Shown here one piece after another: positions 8,594-18,445 of a DNA stretch of 64,000 bases; position 1 is the first letter of the stretch, and each line of letters begins with the position of its first letter. This DNA comes from Maritimibacter sp. 55A14 (GTDB lineage Bacteria; Pseudomonadota; Alphaproteobacteria; Rhodobacterales; Rhodobacteraceae): the NCBI RefSeq assembly GCF_003122205.1, contig NZ_QEYE01000013.1, forward strand, positions 1 through 64,000, read 5' to 3'. The notes below the pieces were generated by a model, which worked only from the letters and a program-made list of their open reading frames with translations, had not been told where the DNA came from and did not search any database. The translations under genes and the position numbers were made by a program.

Positions 8594-9451
8594 TCAGTTC
8601 ACGACATTTTCTTCCAGCGCGTTGAGGCTGCGCGCGGCGGCCTCGAAATGCTGGGGATGGGTGTCCACAGCGTCGCGCAGCAGTGCACGGCCGGTTGCCA
8701 CATCGCCCTGCTTGATCGCGCTGAGCGCCAGCGTGTGCAAGAGCTGCGCGCGCTCGATCTGGGTCATCTGAACGACCGGCAGCGTGTAATTGCGCTGTGC
8801 GCCGCGGGCCAGGACCAGATTGTTCTTGGCGGTGAAGAGCTTTCTGTCGTTGCGCACCGCCTCGAGGAAGAGCCGCTCGGCCCCCTCGTAATCCTTGCGT
8901 ATCAGCTTGGAATAACCCCAGTTGTTGAGCACGTTGGCCGGCGTCGTGGTCAGCCCCACAGCGGTTTCATAGAAGCTGTCTGCGCGCTCCCAGTCCTTGT
9001 TGGAGTCGGCGACCATTGCCTCCAGCCGGTAGCGCTGGAAGGTCTCGTAAGTGGGCGGGATCTTGTCGAGTTCGCTCTTTGCCTCGTCCCAGCGCCCGCT
9101 GCGGATAAGCGCATCGGCAAACCCGACACGGTCGTCATCGGTCACCTCGTCGGAGGCGACGACCTCGCGCCAGACGGGCAGGGCGCTCTCCGGCCGCTTG
9201 GCACGAACAAGCGATTTCGCCAGCCCGCGTTTCAGGTCGATACGCTCGGGCTTTTCCTTGGTGGCGCGGGTGAAGTAATTGACCGCCTCGTTCGGGTCGC
9301 CCACGGTGAGCATGATGTCGTTGAGATTGGTCTCGTCGATGACGTTGACGCCTTCGATGGCGCGCTCGACCTCGGCCTCTGTGCTTTTCTCACAAGCAGC
9401 CAAGACCATTGCGCCCGTGACGCAAAGCATTCCAGCTACGATATTGCGCAT
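8594..9451 (-). CDS. Tetratricopeptide-repeat lipoprotein of the Tad locus
   Basis: A 285-residue protein with a lipoprotein signal peptide ending in LAAC (C20). Repeated TPR-like helical pairs follow, for example NEAVNYFTRATKEKPERIDL, DRVGFADALIRSGRWDEA and EGAERLFLEAVRNDRKLF. It is probably periplasmic and anchored to the outer membrane. It follows a second TPR lipoprotein gene in the operon. TadD-like proteins are thought to help secretin assembly; that role here is inferred from position. Confidence 0.78.
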   Translation of the reverse strand: MRNIVAGMLCVTGAMVLAACEKSTEAEVERAIEGVNVIDETNLNDIMLTVGDPNEAVNYFTRATKEKPERIDLKRGLAKSLVRAKRPESALPVWREVVASDEVTDDDRVGFADALIRSGRWDEAKSELDKIPPTYETFQRYRLEAMVADSNKDWERADSFYETAVGLTTTPANVLNNWGYSKLIRKDYEGAERLFLEAVRNDRKLFTAKNNLVLARGAQRNYTLPVVQMTQIERAQLLHTLALSAIKQGDVATGRALLRDAVDTHPQHFEAAARSLNALEENVVN

Positions 9452-9469
9452 TTCGCCTATGCCCTCTTG

Positions 9470-10060
9470 CTACTCTGACCTCTGGCCCGGGGTCGGAAGC
9501 AGCAGGTAACGCCCATTGCCCCGCCTCACGAGCTCAAAATTATATTTTTCGGGTTCATCATACGTCGGTTTTTCCATTTTTGCGATAGCAAGTCGCAAAT
9601 TATCGCGGATTTCTTCGGAGTTGCCGTTGTCTAGCGCGAAGGCCCGCCGGAAAACCTGGCGCGCCTCGGCGGTTTCGCCGCGTTCCATCAGCACAACGCC
9701 CAGATTGTTCCAGGCGGCGACGAAGTCCGCATCCTTCTTGACGGCGCGTCTGAGCAGGTCTTCGGCCTGGTTCAGCCGCCCCAGCCGGAGATTGGCCGAG
9801 CCCATCGCGCTCAGGACATCGGCGGTGAGACCGTGCTCAAGCGCCCCACGGGTATAGGCCTTGAGCGCAAGCTCGTACTCGCCCGCGGCCATCAGCCGGT
9901 GTCCCACCACCAGACCGTCCACCGCCTCGGTGATGGCCGGGGTGCCGGCCGGGGCCGGGGGGCCCTGGCGTTCCAGTTCGAGATACCCTTGCGGGGGGCG
10001 CGGTGCGCAGGCGGGCAACAGCGTCAGGAGAAACAGGGTTGCGACCCAGGCTGCCTTCAT
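9470..10060 (-). CDS. tadD: TadD-like TPR lipoprotein
   Basis: A 196-residue protein with a lipoprotein signal peptide and lipobox LPAC (C18). At least three TPR-like repeats are seen, including GEYELALKAYTRGALEHG, RLNQAEDLLRRAVKKDADF and TAEARQVFRRAFALDNGN. It is directly downstream of tadC and matches the usual position of tadD. TadD is an outer-membrane pilot-like factor needed for Flp pilus assembly. The adjacent second TPR gene makes it unclear which of the two carries the classical TadD role. Confidence 0.8.
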   Translation of the reverse strand: MKAAWVATLFLLTLLPACAPRPPQGYLELERQGPPAPAGTPAITEAVDGLVVGHRLMAAGEYELALKAYTRGALEHGLTADVLSAMGSANLRLGRLNQAEDLLRRAVKKDADFVAAWNNLGVVLMERGETAEARQVFRRAFALDNGNSEEIRDNLRLAIAKMEKPTYDEPEKYNFELVRRGNGRYLLLPTPGQRSE

Positions 10061-10094
10061 CGCTGCTGTCCCGCCCCCCGCGGTGATGATTGTC

Positions 10095-11108
10095 CTACCG
10101 TACGTTCATCGAGCCCAGCGTCTGGCCGATATCGTAGATCGACGGTCCGATCAGGATGATCAACAACGGCGGCAGTGTAAACAGCATTGTGCCCAGCGTC
10201 AGCTTGGTGGGCAGCTTGTTGGCCTTTTCCTCGGCGCGCATCACGCGCTTGTCGCGCATTTCGCTGGCGAAGACGCGCAGCGCGTCCGCGACCGAGGTGC
10301 CGAAACTGGCCGACTGGATCAGAACCGTGGTGAAGGAGGAGATGTCGGCCACGCCGGAGCGTTCGGCCATGTCGCGCAGCACGGTCGACTTGTCCTTGCC
10401 GGCCTTGACCTCCTGGGCCACGATCTCGAACTCGTCGGCCAGCGCGGGATAGCCCGCGCGGATTTCCTGCGACACGCGGATGATCGACTGGTCGAGCGAC
10501 TGGCCGGCCTCGACGCAGACCAGCATCAGGTCCAGCGCATCCGGAAAGCCGTTGGTGATCTCCTCCTGCCGGGCCATGCGGCGGCGTTCGACCCAGTAGA
10601 CGGGCAGGTAGTAGCCCGCCGCGCCGGGGATCAGCACCGACATGGCCATTTTCTGCATGCCCATTTCGTCGCCGCCCTGGAGAAGGGCGTAGATGATGCC
10701 GCCGATCAGGAAGAGGATGCCCAAGGCAAACTGCGCGAAATGGTAGACGCGCACGGAGTTTTTCGCGCGGTAGCCCGCCTGGAGCAACTTGAGCCGAGCC
10801 GCCGAATATTCGTCCACATCCTGGGGTTCCAGGAAGGTGGCGAAGCGGTCCAGCTTGTCGGTACCGTCCTTGGTGCGCAGTTTCTTGGCCTTGCCATCCT
10901 TGCCTGCGGCCTTGGCGGCGGGCTGATAGGTGGTCTTCGTCTGTTCGCGCAGTCGATCCATCGGATCCTGCACGCGCTTGAGCATGACCGGAAGCGCTGC
11001 CGCGATAAGCAGCAACCCGAGGAGGCCGAGCGCGATGAGCGGCCCAAGGGGGCCGAGCAACTCGATCAGCCGGTTGTTCAGGTTCTCGATAATCGCGGGC
11101 ATAACCAC
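10095..11108 (-). CDS. tadC: Type II secretion system F-family protein TadC
   Basis: A 337-residue inner-membrane protein of the T2SSF family. Hydrophobic segments occur at the N-terminus (LIALGLLGLLLIAAALPVML), in the middle and at the C-terminus (TMLFTLPPLLIILIGPSIY). The central cytoplasmic helical domain has FPDALDLMLVCVEAGQSLDQ, characteristic of TadB/TadC. It pairs with TadB to form the platform that couples the CpaF ATPase to pilus growth. It starts 1 base after the tadB stop. Confidence 0.92.
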   Translation of the reverse strand: MVMPAIIENLNNRLIELLGPLGPLIALGLLGLLLIAAALPVMLKRVQDPMDRLREQTKTTYQPAAKAAGKDGKAKKLRTKDGTDKLDRFATFLEPQDVDEYSAARLKLLQAGYRAKNSVRVYHFAQFALGILFLIGGIIYALLQGGDEMGMQKMAMSVLIPGAAGYYLPVYWVERRRMARQEEITNGFPDALDLMLVCVEAGQSLDQSIIRVSQEIRAGYPALADEFEIVAQEVKAGKDKSTVLRDMAERSGVADISSFTTVLIQSASFGTSVADALRVFASEMRDKRVMRAEEKANKLPTKLTLGTMLFTLPPLLIILIGPSIYDIGQTLGSMNVR

Positions 11109-11109
11109 C

Positions 11110-12078
11110 TCAGACCTTAATGTTGACCATGATCTTCATGTAGATGATGTTCACGACTAGGAAGACGCCCACGGCAATCGCGGCCGGCACGAAATACTGG
11201 GTTTCCTTCACTTCGTCGAAATAGTGCGGCTCGATGATGTTCAGCATGACCAGCGCGCCGATCGGGAAGGCCGACAGGAACCAGCCGGACCACTTGGCCT
11301 CGGCGGTGATCGCGCGCACCCGCCGGAAGAGGCGGAAGCGCGACCGGATCACCTTGGACAGACCGTCGAGGATCTCGGCCAGGTTGCCGCCGGATTGTTG
11401 CTGGATCGTCACCGCGACGGCCAGGAAGCGCACGTCCTGCATGTCCACGCGTTCGGCCAGGGCCTTGAGCGATTCCGAGATGCTGCCACCATAGGCCGCC
11501 TCGTCCGCGATCAGACCGAATTCGGTCCCCAGCGGGTCCGGCACTTCCTCGGCCACGATGTTCAGCGCGCTGGTGAACGGGTGGCCCACACGCAGCGACC
11601 GGACCATCAGTTCGACCGCGTCGGGAAGTTGTTCCTCGAAGAGCGCCATGCGTTTCTTGGCCTTGTTGTTGACCCAGGTGTAGACGGCGCCCACGCCGAT
11701 CACCACGGCCACGCCCAGCCGCACACTCAGCGAGGCGCTGGTCAGCACGGTCAGCCCGGCGAAGGCGAAGATACCCAGCAGGATCATGATGATGATCAGC
11801 ACCTTGGGGCTGAAGGCGATGTTGCCCTTCTGCGCCTTGGCCGCGATGATCGAGTAGAGCGGGATTTTCATCGCGCCGGCATACTGGTTCATCTCCTTGC
11901 GGAGCTGTTCCATGACGGCTTCGCGCGACCCGCCCTTCTCCAGCATGTCGAGCCGGCGCCCGACACGGTTGTTGAGCTTGATCGACTTTCCGAAGACCAC
12001 GAGATAGAGGCCCTCGACCATCAGCAGGACGGCGATGAAGATCAGCGCATAGATGATCGGTTCGGCACTGATTTGCAT
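11110..12078 (-). CDS. tadB: Type II secretion system F-family protein TadB
   Basis: A 322-residue inner-membrane protein paralogous to TadC. Its first transmembrane segment is IIYALIFIAVLLMVEGLYLV. A pair of central segments is followed by the cytoplasmic T2SSF domain with LPDAVELMVRSLRVGHPF and the C-terminal VGVFLVVNIIYMKIMV. It forms the Tad platform with TadC. The gene begins 5 bases after cpaF, so the two are surely co-transcribed. Confidence 0.92.
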   Translation of the reverse strand: MQISAEPIIYALIFIAVLLMVEGLYLVVFGKSIKLNNRVGRRLDMLEKGGSREAVMEQLRKEMNQYAGAMKIPLYSIIAAKAQKGNIAFSPKVLIIIMILLGIFAFAGLTVLTSASLSVRLGVAVVIGVGAVYTWVNNKAKKRMALFEEQLPDAVELMVRSLRVGHPFTSALNIVAEEVPDPLGTEFGLIADEAAYGGSISESLKALAERVDMQDVRFLAVAVTIQQQSGGNLAEILDGLSKVIRSRFRLFRRVRAITAEAKWSGWFLSAFPIGALVMLNIIEPHYFDEVKETQYFVPAAIAVGVFLVVNIIYMKIMVNIKV

Positions 12079-12083
12079 TGGGT

Positions 12084-13538
12084 TTACTCCGCGGCCATGG
12101 GTTCGTAGATGCTGGCGGGCAGGTCATAGCCCCACTGCTTGAAGCGATCCGAGTAGTTCGACCGGATGCCCGTGGGCACGAAGCGGCCGACGATCTTTCC
12201 GTCCGGGCCGATCCCTTCGCGCTGGTAGCGGAAAATTTCCTGCATGGTGATAACGTCGCCCTCCATCCCGGTGATCTCGGTGATCGAGGTCATCCGGCGC
12301 GAGCCGTCCTGAAGGCGGCTGGCCTGCACGATGAGATGGACGGCCGACGCGATCTGCTGGCGAACCGCCTTGAGCGGCATCTCGATCCCGGCCATCGCGA
12401 TCATGTTCTCCAGACGGGACGCCGCGTCGCGGGCGGAGTTCGCGTGGATCGTGGTCATCGAGCCGTCATGGCCGGTGTTCATGGCCTGAAGCATGTCGAT
12501 GACCTCGTCGCCGCGCGTCTCGCCGACGATGATGCGGTCGGGACGCATCCGCAGGGCGTTGCGCAGACAGTCGCGCTGCGAGACCTCGCCGCGGCCTTCC
12601 ACGTTCGCGGGACGGCTTTCCATCCGGCCCACATGGATCTGCTGAAGCTGGAGTTCCGCCGTGTCCTCGATGGTGATGATCCGCTCGGAATCGTCGATGA
12701 AGGAGGAAAGCGCGTTGAGCGTGGTCGTCTTGCCCGAGCCGGTACCGCCCGAAACGATGACGTTCAACCGGCAGCCGACGGCGGCCTGAAGATAGGCGGC
12801 CATCTCCTCGGTGAAGGCGCCGAAACGCACCAGGTCGTCGACGCCCAGCTTTTCCTTCTTGAACTTACGGATGGAGACCAGCGAGCCGTCCACCGCGATC
12901 GGCGGGACCATTGCGTTGAACCGCGACCCGTCGGCCAGGCGGGCGTCCACATAGGGATTGGATTCATCGACGCGCCGGCCCACGGCCGACACGATCTTGT
13001 CGATGATCCGCAGCAGGTGTTTTTCGTCCTTGAAGCGCACTTCCGACAGTTCCAGGTTGCCGTCGCGCTCGATGAAGACCTGCTTGGGTCCGTTTACCAG
13101 GATGTCGTTGACGGTGTCGTCCTTGAGAAGCGGCTCCAGCGGGCCCAGGCCCGTAACCTCGTCGATCAGTTCCTGGTGCAGCGTGGCGCGCTCATCCTTG
13201 TTCAACACGACGCCCATCTCGTTCAGGCTGTCGGAGGTGATCTCGATGATCTCCGCGCGCAGCTCCTTGGGCGAGGCGTGTTCGAGGGCCGACAGGTTCA
13301 GCGTCTCGAGCAGGATCTTGTGCATCTCCACGCGCACTTCCGACAGGCGCTCGCGCCGTTTCTGTTCCTTGTCGGAAATCGTGGATGCCTTGGAGATGGC
13401 CCGTTTGGGGGGAAGCGGCATAAGGGATTTCGGCGCCACTTTCGGTTCCGATGACGGCTTCGGGGCCGATTCGATCGTGGGCTTTCTGTCCTGCGCAGGT
13501 TTTGCCGGCGCATTGTCTTTGCGGTATCTGCTGAACAT
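12084..13538 (-). CDS. cpaF: Tad pilus assembly ATPase CpaF/TadA
   Basis: A 484-residue secretion ATPase of the GspE/VirB11 superfamily. Walker [11 protein letters not shown] is at 263-272, the Asp box [10 protein letters not shown] at about 289-298, the Walker B region [14 protein letters not shown] near 333-346 and the His box MTTIHANS near 360. The first 60 residues are proline/lysine-rich and probably disordered. It powers Flp pilus extension, and retraction in the Caulobacter system. Gene order CpaE-CpaF-TadB-TadC is the canonical one. Confidence 0.96.
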   Translation of the reverse strand: MFSRYRKDNAPAKPAQDRKPTIESAPKPSSEPKVAPKSLMPLPPKRAISKASTISDKEQKRRERLSEVRVEMHKILLETLNLSALEHASPKELRAEIIEITSDSLNEMGVVLNKDERATLHQELIDEVTGLGPLEPLLKDDTVNDILVNGPKQVFIERDGNLELSEVRFKDEKHLLRIIDKIVSAVGRRVDESNPYVDARLADGSRFNAMVPPIAVDGSLVSIRKFKKEKLGVDDLVRFGAFTEEMAAYLQAAVGCRLNVIVSGGTGSGKTTTLNALSSFIDDSERIITIEDTAELQLQQIHVGRMESRPANVEGRGEVSQRDCLRNALRMRPDRIIVGETRGDEVIDMLQAMNTGHDGSMTTIHANSARDAASRLENMIAMAGIEMPLKAVRQQIASAVHLIVQASRLQDGSRRMTSITEITGMEGDVITMQEIFRYQREGIGPDGKIVGRFVPTGIRSNYSDRFKQWGYDLPASIYEPMAAE

Positions 13539-13555
13539 GTCGGACTACCTGTCTG

Positions 13556-14800
13556 TTACGCGGCTTCTTCCGCGGCGTTGAGTTCGAGAAGCGATTTCGC
13601 CAGCTTCATCATTTCCTTGCGCAGCGGGTTCTTGGCCGCCATCTCGGCCAGGGGCAGCCCGTGGTCGCAGCTGTTGAGCACCGGCTTGCCGCCGTCGGGC
13701 AGTTGCAGTCCAAGGTCGATATCGAGGCTTTCGGCCATCCGCTTGACGCGCGACTTGCCGGTAAGGTCGGTGAGTTTCGGCGCGCGGTTCAGCGCGTAGC
13801 GCACCTTCTCGAAGGGCAGATCCTCGGCCTTGAGCGCACGGATGAAGCGCAGCGCGTTCTGTGCCGAGCGCATGTCAAGCTCGACGACCGCGAAATAGAC
13901 ATGAGCGGCGTGCAGGACGGTCTCGCTCCACTGCACGAGGGTGGAGGGCATGTCGATCACGACGAAGTCGAAGCTGCGCCGGGCCTGGTCGATGATCCGG
14001 GTCACGTCCTCGGGGCCCAGGAAATCCAGCGGCAGGCTTTCATAGGGCGACGTCAGTACATGCAATTTGTCGTTGAATGGCTGCATGGCCTGGTTCAGCG
14101 CCTCGGCGTCCAGGGCGCTGGTGTCGGCCAGCAGTTCGTAGACGGACTCGCGCCGTGCAAAATCTAGGTAGGTCGATACCGAGCCGAATTGCAGGTCGAG
14201 GTCGAGAAGGCAGACGCGCGGCGCATCCTTCTTGTCGTGGGTGGCCAGTTCCCAGGCCAGGTTGACGGCGAATGTCGTGGCGCCGACACCGCCCGCCATG
14301 CCGTGGACTGCCAGTACCGCGCCGTCGCGGTCGCCGCCGGCCAGTGCCTTGCTGCCCCCCTCGCGGTCGAGCAGCATGGTCGGGGCCGCGGCGGCCTTCA
14401 TCTGGCGCTCGATCGCGTCGTGAAGCGCGTTCTCGGGTAGCGGGTAGGGCACGAAATCGTCCGCGCCGAGGCGCAGCAACTGATGCAGGGCGGTCGGGCT
14501 CAGATCGTCGGCGATCAGGATCACCTTGACCTGTGCCTTCTTCGCCGCCGTGATGATCTGTCCGATGGTGGAGAACTCGCCTTCATCCTGTTCGTCCACC
14601 GCGATGGCGATGAACTTCAGGCTGCGGGCATCCGGTTCCGACAGGAACTCCAGGCCGTCATCGAAGCCCAGATCGCCCCAGCGCTCCCCAAGCTCGCCCT
14701 CCATGTCCTCGATAAGCAGATCGAAGGTCTGGATGTCGCGCGCGATCGTGCATGCTTCGATCGGCTCGGGCTCGTTTTGCAACGCAGTATCACTCGACAT
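13556..14800 (-). CDS. cpaE: Tad pilus localisation ATPase CpaE/TadZ
   Basis: A 414-residue MinD/ParA-superfamily protein. An N-terminal atypical receiver-like domain (about 15-135, with LIADDLSPTALHQLLRLG) precedes the ATPase domain. The P-loop, HGMAGGVGATTFAVN at 166-180, keeps the glycines but has alanine where the deviant Walker A signature lysine is expected, a known trait of TadZ proteins. LLDLDLQFGS and FVVIDMP give the switch regions. CpaE marks the pole where the pilus machine assembles. Confidence 0.92.
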   Translation of the reverse strand: MSSDTALQNEPEPIEACTIARDIQTFDLLIEDMEGELGERWGDLGFDDGLEFLSEPDARSLKFIAIAVDEQDEGEFSTIGQIITAAKKAQVKVILIADDLSPTALHQLLRLGADDFVPYPLPENALHDAIERQMKAAAAPTMLLDREGGSKALAGGDRDGAVLAVHGMAGGVGATTFAVNLAWELATHDKKDAPRVCLLDLDLQFGSVSTYLDFARRESVYELLADTSALDAEALNQAMQPFNDKLHVLTSPYESLPLDFLGPEDVTRIIDQARRSFDFVVIDMPSTLVQWSETVLHAAHVYFAVVELDMRSAQNALRFIRALKAEDLPFEKVRYALNRAPKLTDLTGKSRVKRMAESLDIDLGLQLPDGGKPVLNSCDHGLPLAEMAAKNPLRKEMMKLAKSLLELNAAEEAA

Positions 14801-15028
14801 ATTTCACGCCCCTTCCGGTTCCATTCGAACCAGGCGGGCTCTGCGATCCCTGCCGGATACTCCGCGGCATCAAAAGAAGCAGGCCACCTGTGTCCGGAGC
14901 AGCAGGAAGCCCGCAAGCTGGCTTCCGTACTTTGCTCCCATGATCACAAGGTGGCCTTGAATTTGGGCACAAATGCGGCTGAAAAAACGATATTATTGTG
15001 GAGGTTCCATTGTTTCTTCCAGCCGTCG

Positions 15029-15679
15029 TTATTCCTGCGCTTCGATCGTCTCGGCCTGATCGGAAATCGTCTCGCCCTCGGTATAGGTGCGATAGACGAG
15101 TTCGGCGTATTTGCCGTCCAACTCGTTCTTGCGCGCCTTCACGAAGCCCGACACATCGGTGACCGTGCGGCGGTTGCGGCGTTCGCGGCCCTCGCTGACG
15201 ATCAACGGCTGCGTCTCCCCGAAGGAGGCGACGGCCTCCAGCCGCGACCGGCTGACGCCCTGCGCGGAGAGATACGCCACGGCCGCCTGCGCGCGCCGCA
15301 GGCCCAGCCGCTTGTTGTAGGTTTCCGAGCCCACAAGGTCGGTATGGCCGTAGACGCGGAAGCGCACTTCCGGGAATTGGCGGATCCAGTTGGCCTGCTC
15401 GCGCAGGTTAGCCCGCGCCGTTTCGTCCAGCTGGGCGCTGTCGAAGGCGAAGGTGATCGTACTGGGCACTTCCTCGGAGAAGCGGCGCGACAGGTCGATC
15501 ATCGCGTTCTTCTGTCCGGTCATGACCAGATAGTTGTTCATGGTCGGGTTGCCGAAGCTTCCTTCATCGACGTCCGAACCGGCCTCGCGCTCCAGGAAGG
15601 AGACTTGAGCGGTATCGGAACAGCCGGCCAGCAGGGCGGCGGTTGCTACGGTGGCGACGAGAATGTGTGTGCGACGCAT
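15029..15679 (-). CDS. OmpA-family lipoprotein of the Tad locus
   Basis: A 216-residue protein with a lipoprotein signal peptide and lipobox LAGC (C20). An OmpA-like peptidoglycan-binding domain spans about residues 75-190. It contains ITFAFDSAQLDETARANLRE, FRVYGHTDLVGSETYNKRLG and LGLRRAQAAVAYL. It lies between the secretin and cpaE genes, where alphaproteobacterial tad operons often encode such an outer-membrane/peptidoglycan linker. It probably fixes the secretin to the wall. About 228 bases without a clear gene separate it from cpaE. Confidence 0.85.
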   Translation of the reverse strand: MRRTHILVATVATAALLAGCSDTAQVSFLEREAGSDVDEGSFGNPTMNNYLVMTGQKNAMIDLSRRFSEEVPSTITFAFDSAQLDETARANLREQANWIRQFPEVRFRVYGHTDLVGSETYNKRLGLRRAQAAVAYLSAQGVSRSRLEAVASFGETQPLIVSEGRERRNRRTVTDVSGFVKARKNELDGKYAELVYRTYTEGETISDQAETIEAQE

Positions 15680-15684
15680 CTGCC

Positions 15685-17061
15685 TTACTCCATCACATAG
15701 CCATAGGAGCCGTTGAAGTCCTGCGAGGCAATCTCGCCGGCGGCACCTTTCTGTTGCTTCGCGCGCCCGGCCGTCTGTCCGAAGAGGAACAGTTCGTTCT
15801 CGCTGGGCGGGCGGACCCGGTCGGTCGGCAGGGCGAGTGCCTCGCCGCGCGTCGGATCGACCAGATGGGGGGTGATGATGACCACCAGTTCAGACTGGTC
15901 GCGCTCGAAGCTCGAGGAGCGGAAGAGCGCGCCCAGGATCGGCACGTCGCCAATCCACGGCACCTGGTTGGCAAGATCGTTGAAGTCGTCCTGCAGCAGG
16001 CCCGCGATTGCCAGGCTTTCACCGTCGCGCAACTCCACCGTCGTGGCGGCTTCGCGGCGGCTGAAGCCAGTCAGTTGCAGCCCGTCGATGACGATGCCGT
16101 TATCCTCGTCGATCTCGCTGACTGCGGTGGCCAGTTTGAGGTTGATCACCTCGTCATTCACGACCGTGGGCGTGAACTCGATCTCCACGCCGAAAGGCTT
16201 GAACTCGACGGTGATGCCGTCCTCGTCGCTGTCCACCGGGATCGGCACTTCGCCACCGGCCAGGAAATTCGCCGTCTCGCCCGAGAGCGCGACGATATTG
16301 GGTTCGGCCAGCGTCCGCACGAGCCCCTTGGTTTCCAGGGCTTCAAGCGTGAGGTTGAGGTTGAAGTCGCCCACGCCCAAGAGGCTGGCGCCTATGGTGC
16401 CGGTGGGGGGCTCTCCGATGCCCGACCCGAGCGCGCCGTTAACCCGGAAATCCCCGTTGGCGTCGTTGAAGGTCAGCAGGCTGCCCAGGCTCTTGCTTAC
16501 CGAGCGGTTCATTTCCGCGAAGCGCACCTTCAGCATCACCTGCTGCGTGCCGCCCACGGTCATCAGGTTGGACACCCGTCCGGGCGCGTAGCGTTCGGCC
16601 AGTTCCAGCGCGCGCGAGAGCCGCTGCTTGCCGGAGACCGAGCCGCTGAGCACGATGCCGTCATTGGCGGTGCGCACCTCGATCGGCTCGCCGGGCAGGA
16701 TTTCGCGCAGGCGCTCCTTGAACTCGGCGGTGTCTGGGGAAACATGCACCTCGACATTGGTGATCAGCCCCGCGTCGGGGCCGAGCAGCGTCATCGTGGT
16801 GCGTCCGGGCGCCTTGCCCAGCACGTAGATCGTCCTGTCCGACAGGCTCACGATATCCGCGATGCCGGGATTGGCCACCGAAATTTCCCCGAAGGGCACG
16901 TCGCTTTCGACGACAACCGCGCGGTTCAGGGACACCTTGATATTGGATGACGTCCCGCCACGCAGGATCCGAAGCGTCTCGTTCGCCTGGGCGTAAACGG
17001 GTTGTGTTGCAATGACGCTCAGCCCGAACAGGCTGGCGCAGAAAATGCGCTTAAGTTTCAT
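15685..17061 (-). CDS. cpaC: Tad pilus outer-membrane secretin CpaC/RcpA
   Basis: A 458-residue protein with a Sec signal peptide (KRIFCASLFGLSVIATQPVYA). An N-terminal pilus-assembly domain with SDRTIYVLGKAPGRTTMTLL follows. The secretin domain in the C-terminal half includes VPIPVDSDEDGITVEFKPFG and LAIAGLLQDDFNDLANQVPW, a strongly conserved secretin stretch. Monomers form the ring through which the Flp pilus passes. It is 5 bases upstream of the OmpA-like gene and follows cpaB after a 190-base gap holding a strong hairpin. Confidence 0.94.
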   Translation of the reverse strand: MKLKRIFCASLFGLSVIATQPVYAQANETLRILRGGTSSNIKVSLNRAVVVESDVPFGEISVANPGIADIVSLSDRTIYVLGKAPGRTTMTLLGPDAGLITNVEVHVSPDTAEFKERLREILPGEPIEVRTANDGIVLSGSVSGKQRLSRALELAERYAPGRVSNLMTVGGTQQVMLKVRFAEMNRSVSKSLGSLLTFNDANGDFRVNGALGSGIGEPPTGTIGASLLGVGDFNLNLTLEALETKGLVRTLAEPNIVALSGETANFLAGGEVPIPVDSDEDGITVEFKPFGVEIEFTPTVVNDEVINLKLATAVSEIDEDNGIVIDGLQLTGFSRREAATTVELRDGESLAIAGLLQDDFNDLANQVPWIGDVPILGALFRSSSFERDQSELVVIITPHLVDPTRGEALALPTDRVRPPSENELFLFGQTAGRAKQQKGAAGEIASQDFNGSYGYVME

Positions 17062-17189
17062 GTGACCCTGCCTCTCTGATCACGGATTTGTACCGGGTCT
17101 CTTCATGCCCGATTGCGGTTACCATGCTCGAATTTGCGAATCATTGCAAGAATCAGTGTGTTGCGGCCGGTTATTTATGTGGATAAACA

Positions 17190-17216
17190 GCAACAGCCCC
17201 GAGATGGGGCTGTTGC
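17190..17216 (-). terminator. 11-bp hairpin between cpaB and cpaC, possible attenuator
   Basis: Perfect 11-bp inverted repeat (arms 17190-17200 and 17206-17216, 5-base loop) just past the cpaB stop. Read on the minus strand it is followed by TGTTTATCC, a weak T-tract. It may cut down transcription from cpaB into the secretin gene or stabilise the cpaB message end. Confidence 0.55.
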
Positions 17217-17251
17217 AGCGTCCGCTCATGCCAGATGCTGTGTCCCGCGGG

Positions 17252-18094
17252 TCAGCTTTCATCGGGGCAGGGAATGGTGATGGTGACCACCTCGGCGCCC
17301 TTGCGTGTCCGCACGGTGCATTTCTTCTCTTCCTCGACCACCTCCGGGGCGACCTCCTCGATGCCGAGCAACTCGCGCTGGTCGATCTCGACGGTTTCCA
17401 CGTGCAGATCGTCCTCGGCGCCGCGCAGCGACAGCGACAGGCTGCCGGTGGATTGCGCCTGGGCCAGGATGCCGACGGACTGCGGGTTCACTTCGACAGT
17501 GACGGTGCGGGCGATGATCGGCTTGTTGTGGTCCTGGTCGGCGATCTGGTCGATCGCGATGATCGTGACGCCGTCCAGGATCAGCTTGGTGATCTTCTGA
17601 CGTTCGAGCTGGCCGCTCCAGTAGACATCGACGCGCTCGCCCGGCCGCAGGAAGCCCGACACGCCGGAGGCGACGTCGACCCGGATCGCGAAAGCCCGCA
17701 TCCCCGAGGGCAGCCGCGATGTCAGGCCGGCATCCTCACCCGGACGGGTGACCTTCTGCTCCATGATCGGTTCATGCTTCTCCATCATCCGCAGCACCGA
17801 CCTGAGTTTGTCCTCGTCTTCCGGCACGGGCGAATTGTCTGCCACGAAGGTGCCTTCGGGCAGGAAGTTCTCGGGCCAGGGTACGAGTTGCACGTCGTCC
17901 TTGCGCAGCCGCTCACCGTAGCGCACGTTGCGGCTTGTCACCCAAACCTGGGTCAGTTTCACGTTCTTGGCCAGTTGGGCCTCCTGTGCCGCGACCTTGG
18001 CCTGGTATTTGGAGAATTCCTTCTGCGCCACATAGACGGCGAAACCCGCTAGCCCCAGACCGAGCAATAGTACAAGTGCAAAAACCGCTCGCAT
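17252..18094 (-). CDS. cpaB: Flp pilus assembly protein CpaB/RcpC
   Basis: A 280-residue protein. One N-terminal membrane anchor, AVFALVLLLGLGLAGFAVYV, is followed by a SAF/pilus-assembly domain with VWVTSRNVRYGERLRKDDVQ and GVSGFLRPGERVDVYW. The start at 18094 is preferred over 18121 because GAGGGG lies about 8 bases upstream and the anchor then starts at once. CpaB is a periplasmic partner of the secretin. The C-terminus has a cysteine pair (CTVRTRKGAEVVTITIPC). Confidence 0.92.
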   Translation of the reverse strand: MRAVFALVLLLGLGLAGFAVYVAQKEFSKYQAKVAAQEAQLAKNVKLTQVWVTSRNVRYGERLRKDDVQLVPWPENFLPEGTFVADNSPVPEDEDKLRSVLRMMEKHEPIMEQKVTRPGEDAGLTSRLPSGMRAFAIRVDVASGVSGFLRPGERVDVYWSGQLERQKITKLILDGVTIIAIDQIADQDHNKPIIARTVTVEVNPQSVGILAQAQSTGSLSLSLRGAEDDLHVETVEIDQRELLGIEEVAPEVVEEEKKCTVRTRKGAEVVTITIPCPDES

Positions 18095-18445
18095 CGCGAA
18101 ACCCCTCGCTGATAAGTCCAACCGGTGATGTTCCGGCCCGCCGCGTTGACCCCCCCTTCCGGGTCACGGACGCTTTCAGGTGCCGTTCTCACCCATGATT
18201 AGGGCGAAACAATGGACAGCTTGTGGCTCTGACGCGAATTGTCCTCGAAATCGGGGGGCCTTCCGGACGTCAGAGCATGCTGCCATGCCGGATGGGGCTG
18301 CCGAAGCCCGGCGCCGTGCGGCGGCGCCAGCATGGCCGTTCCCAAAACGTGAAAAGGGCCGCGCAGTGAAGCGCGGCCCAATTCGGGATATGGCCGGAGT
18401 ACCGGGATCCTCGCGGACCGGCCCCGGGCCGATGATCCGCCAGGA
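18095..18445. other. Intergenic region between flp and cpaB
   Basis: About 350 bases without a convincing gene. The half nearest flp contains the strong terminator at 18352-18379. The remainder is moderate GC and should hold the promoter for the cpaB-led operon on the minus strand, but I cannot point to one -35/-10 pair with confidence. Short frames across it lack a start signal and have no family features. Confidence 0.6.
18352..18379 (-). terminator. Rho-independent terminator after flp
   Basis: On the minus strand a 9-bp perfect stem (GGGCCGCGC / GCGCGGCCC, 6-base loop TTCACT) is followed by TTTTCACGTTTT. It lies 67 bases past the flp stop. It would let the abundant pilin be transcribed separately from the assembly genes. 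Confidence 0.85.

Noticed and set aside
14801-15028. A small gene in the gap between cpaE and the OmpA-like gene.
   Set aside because: Short frames on both strands lack ribosome sites and family features; the gap more likely holds untranslated leader or an internal promoter.
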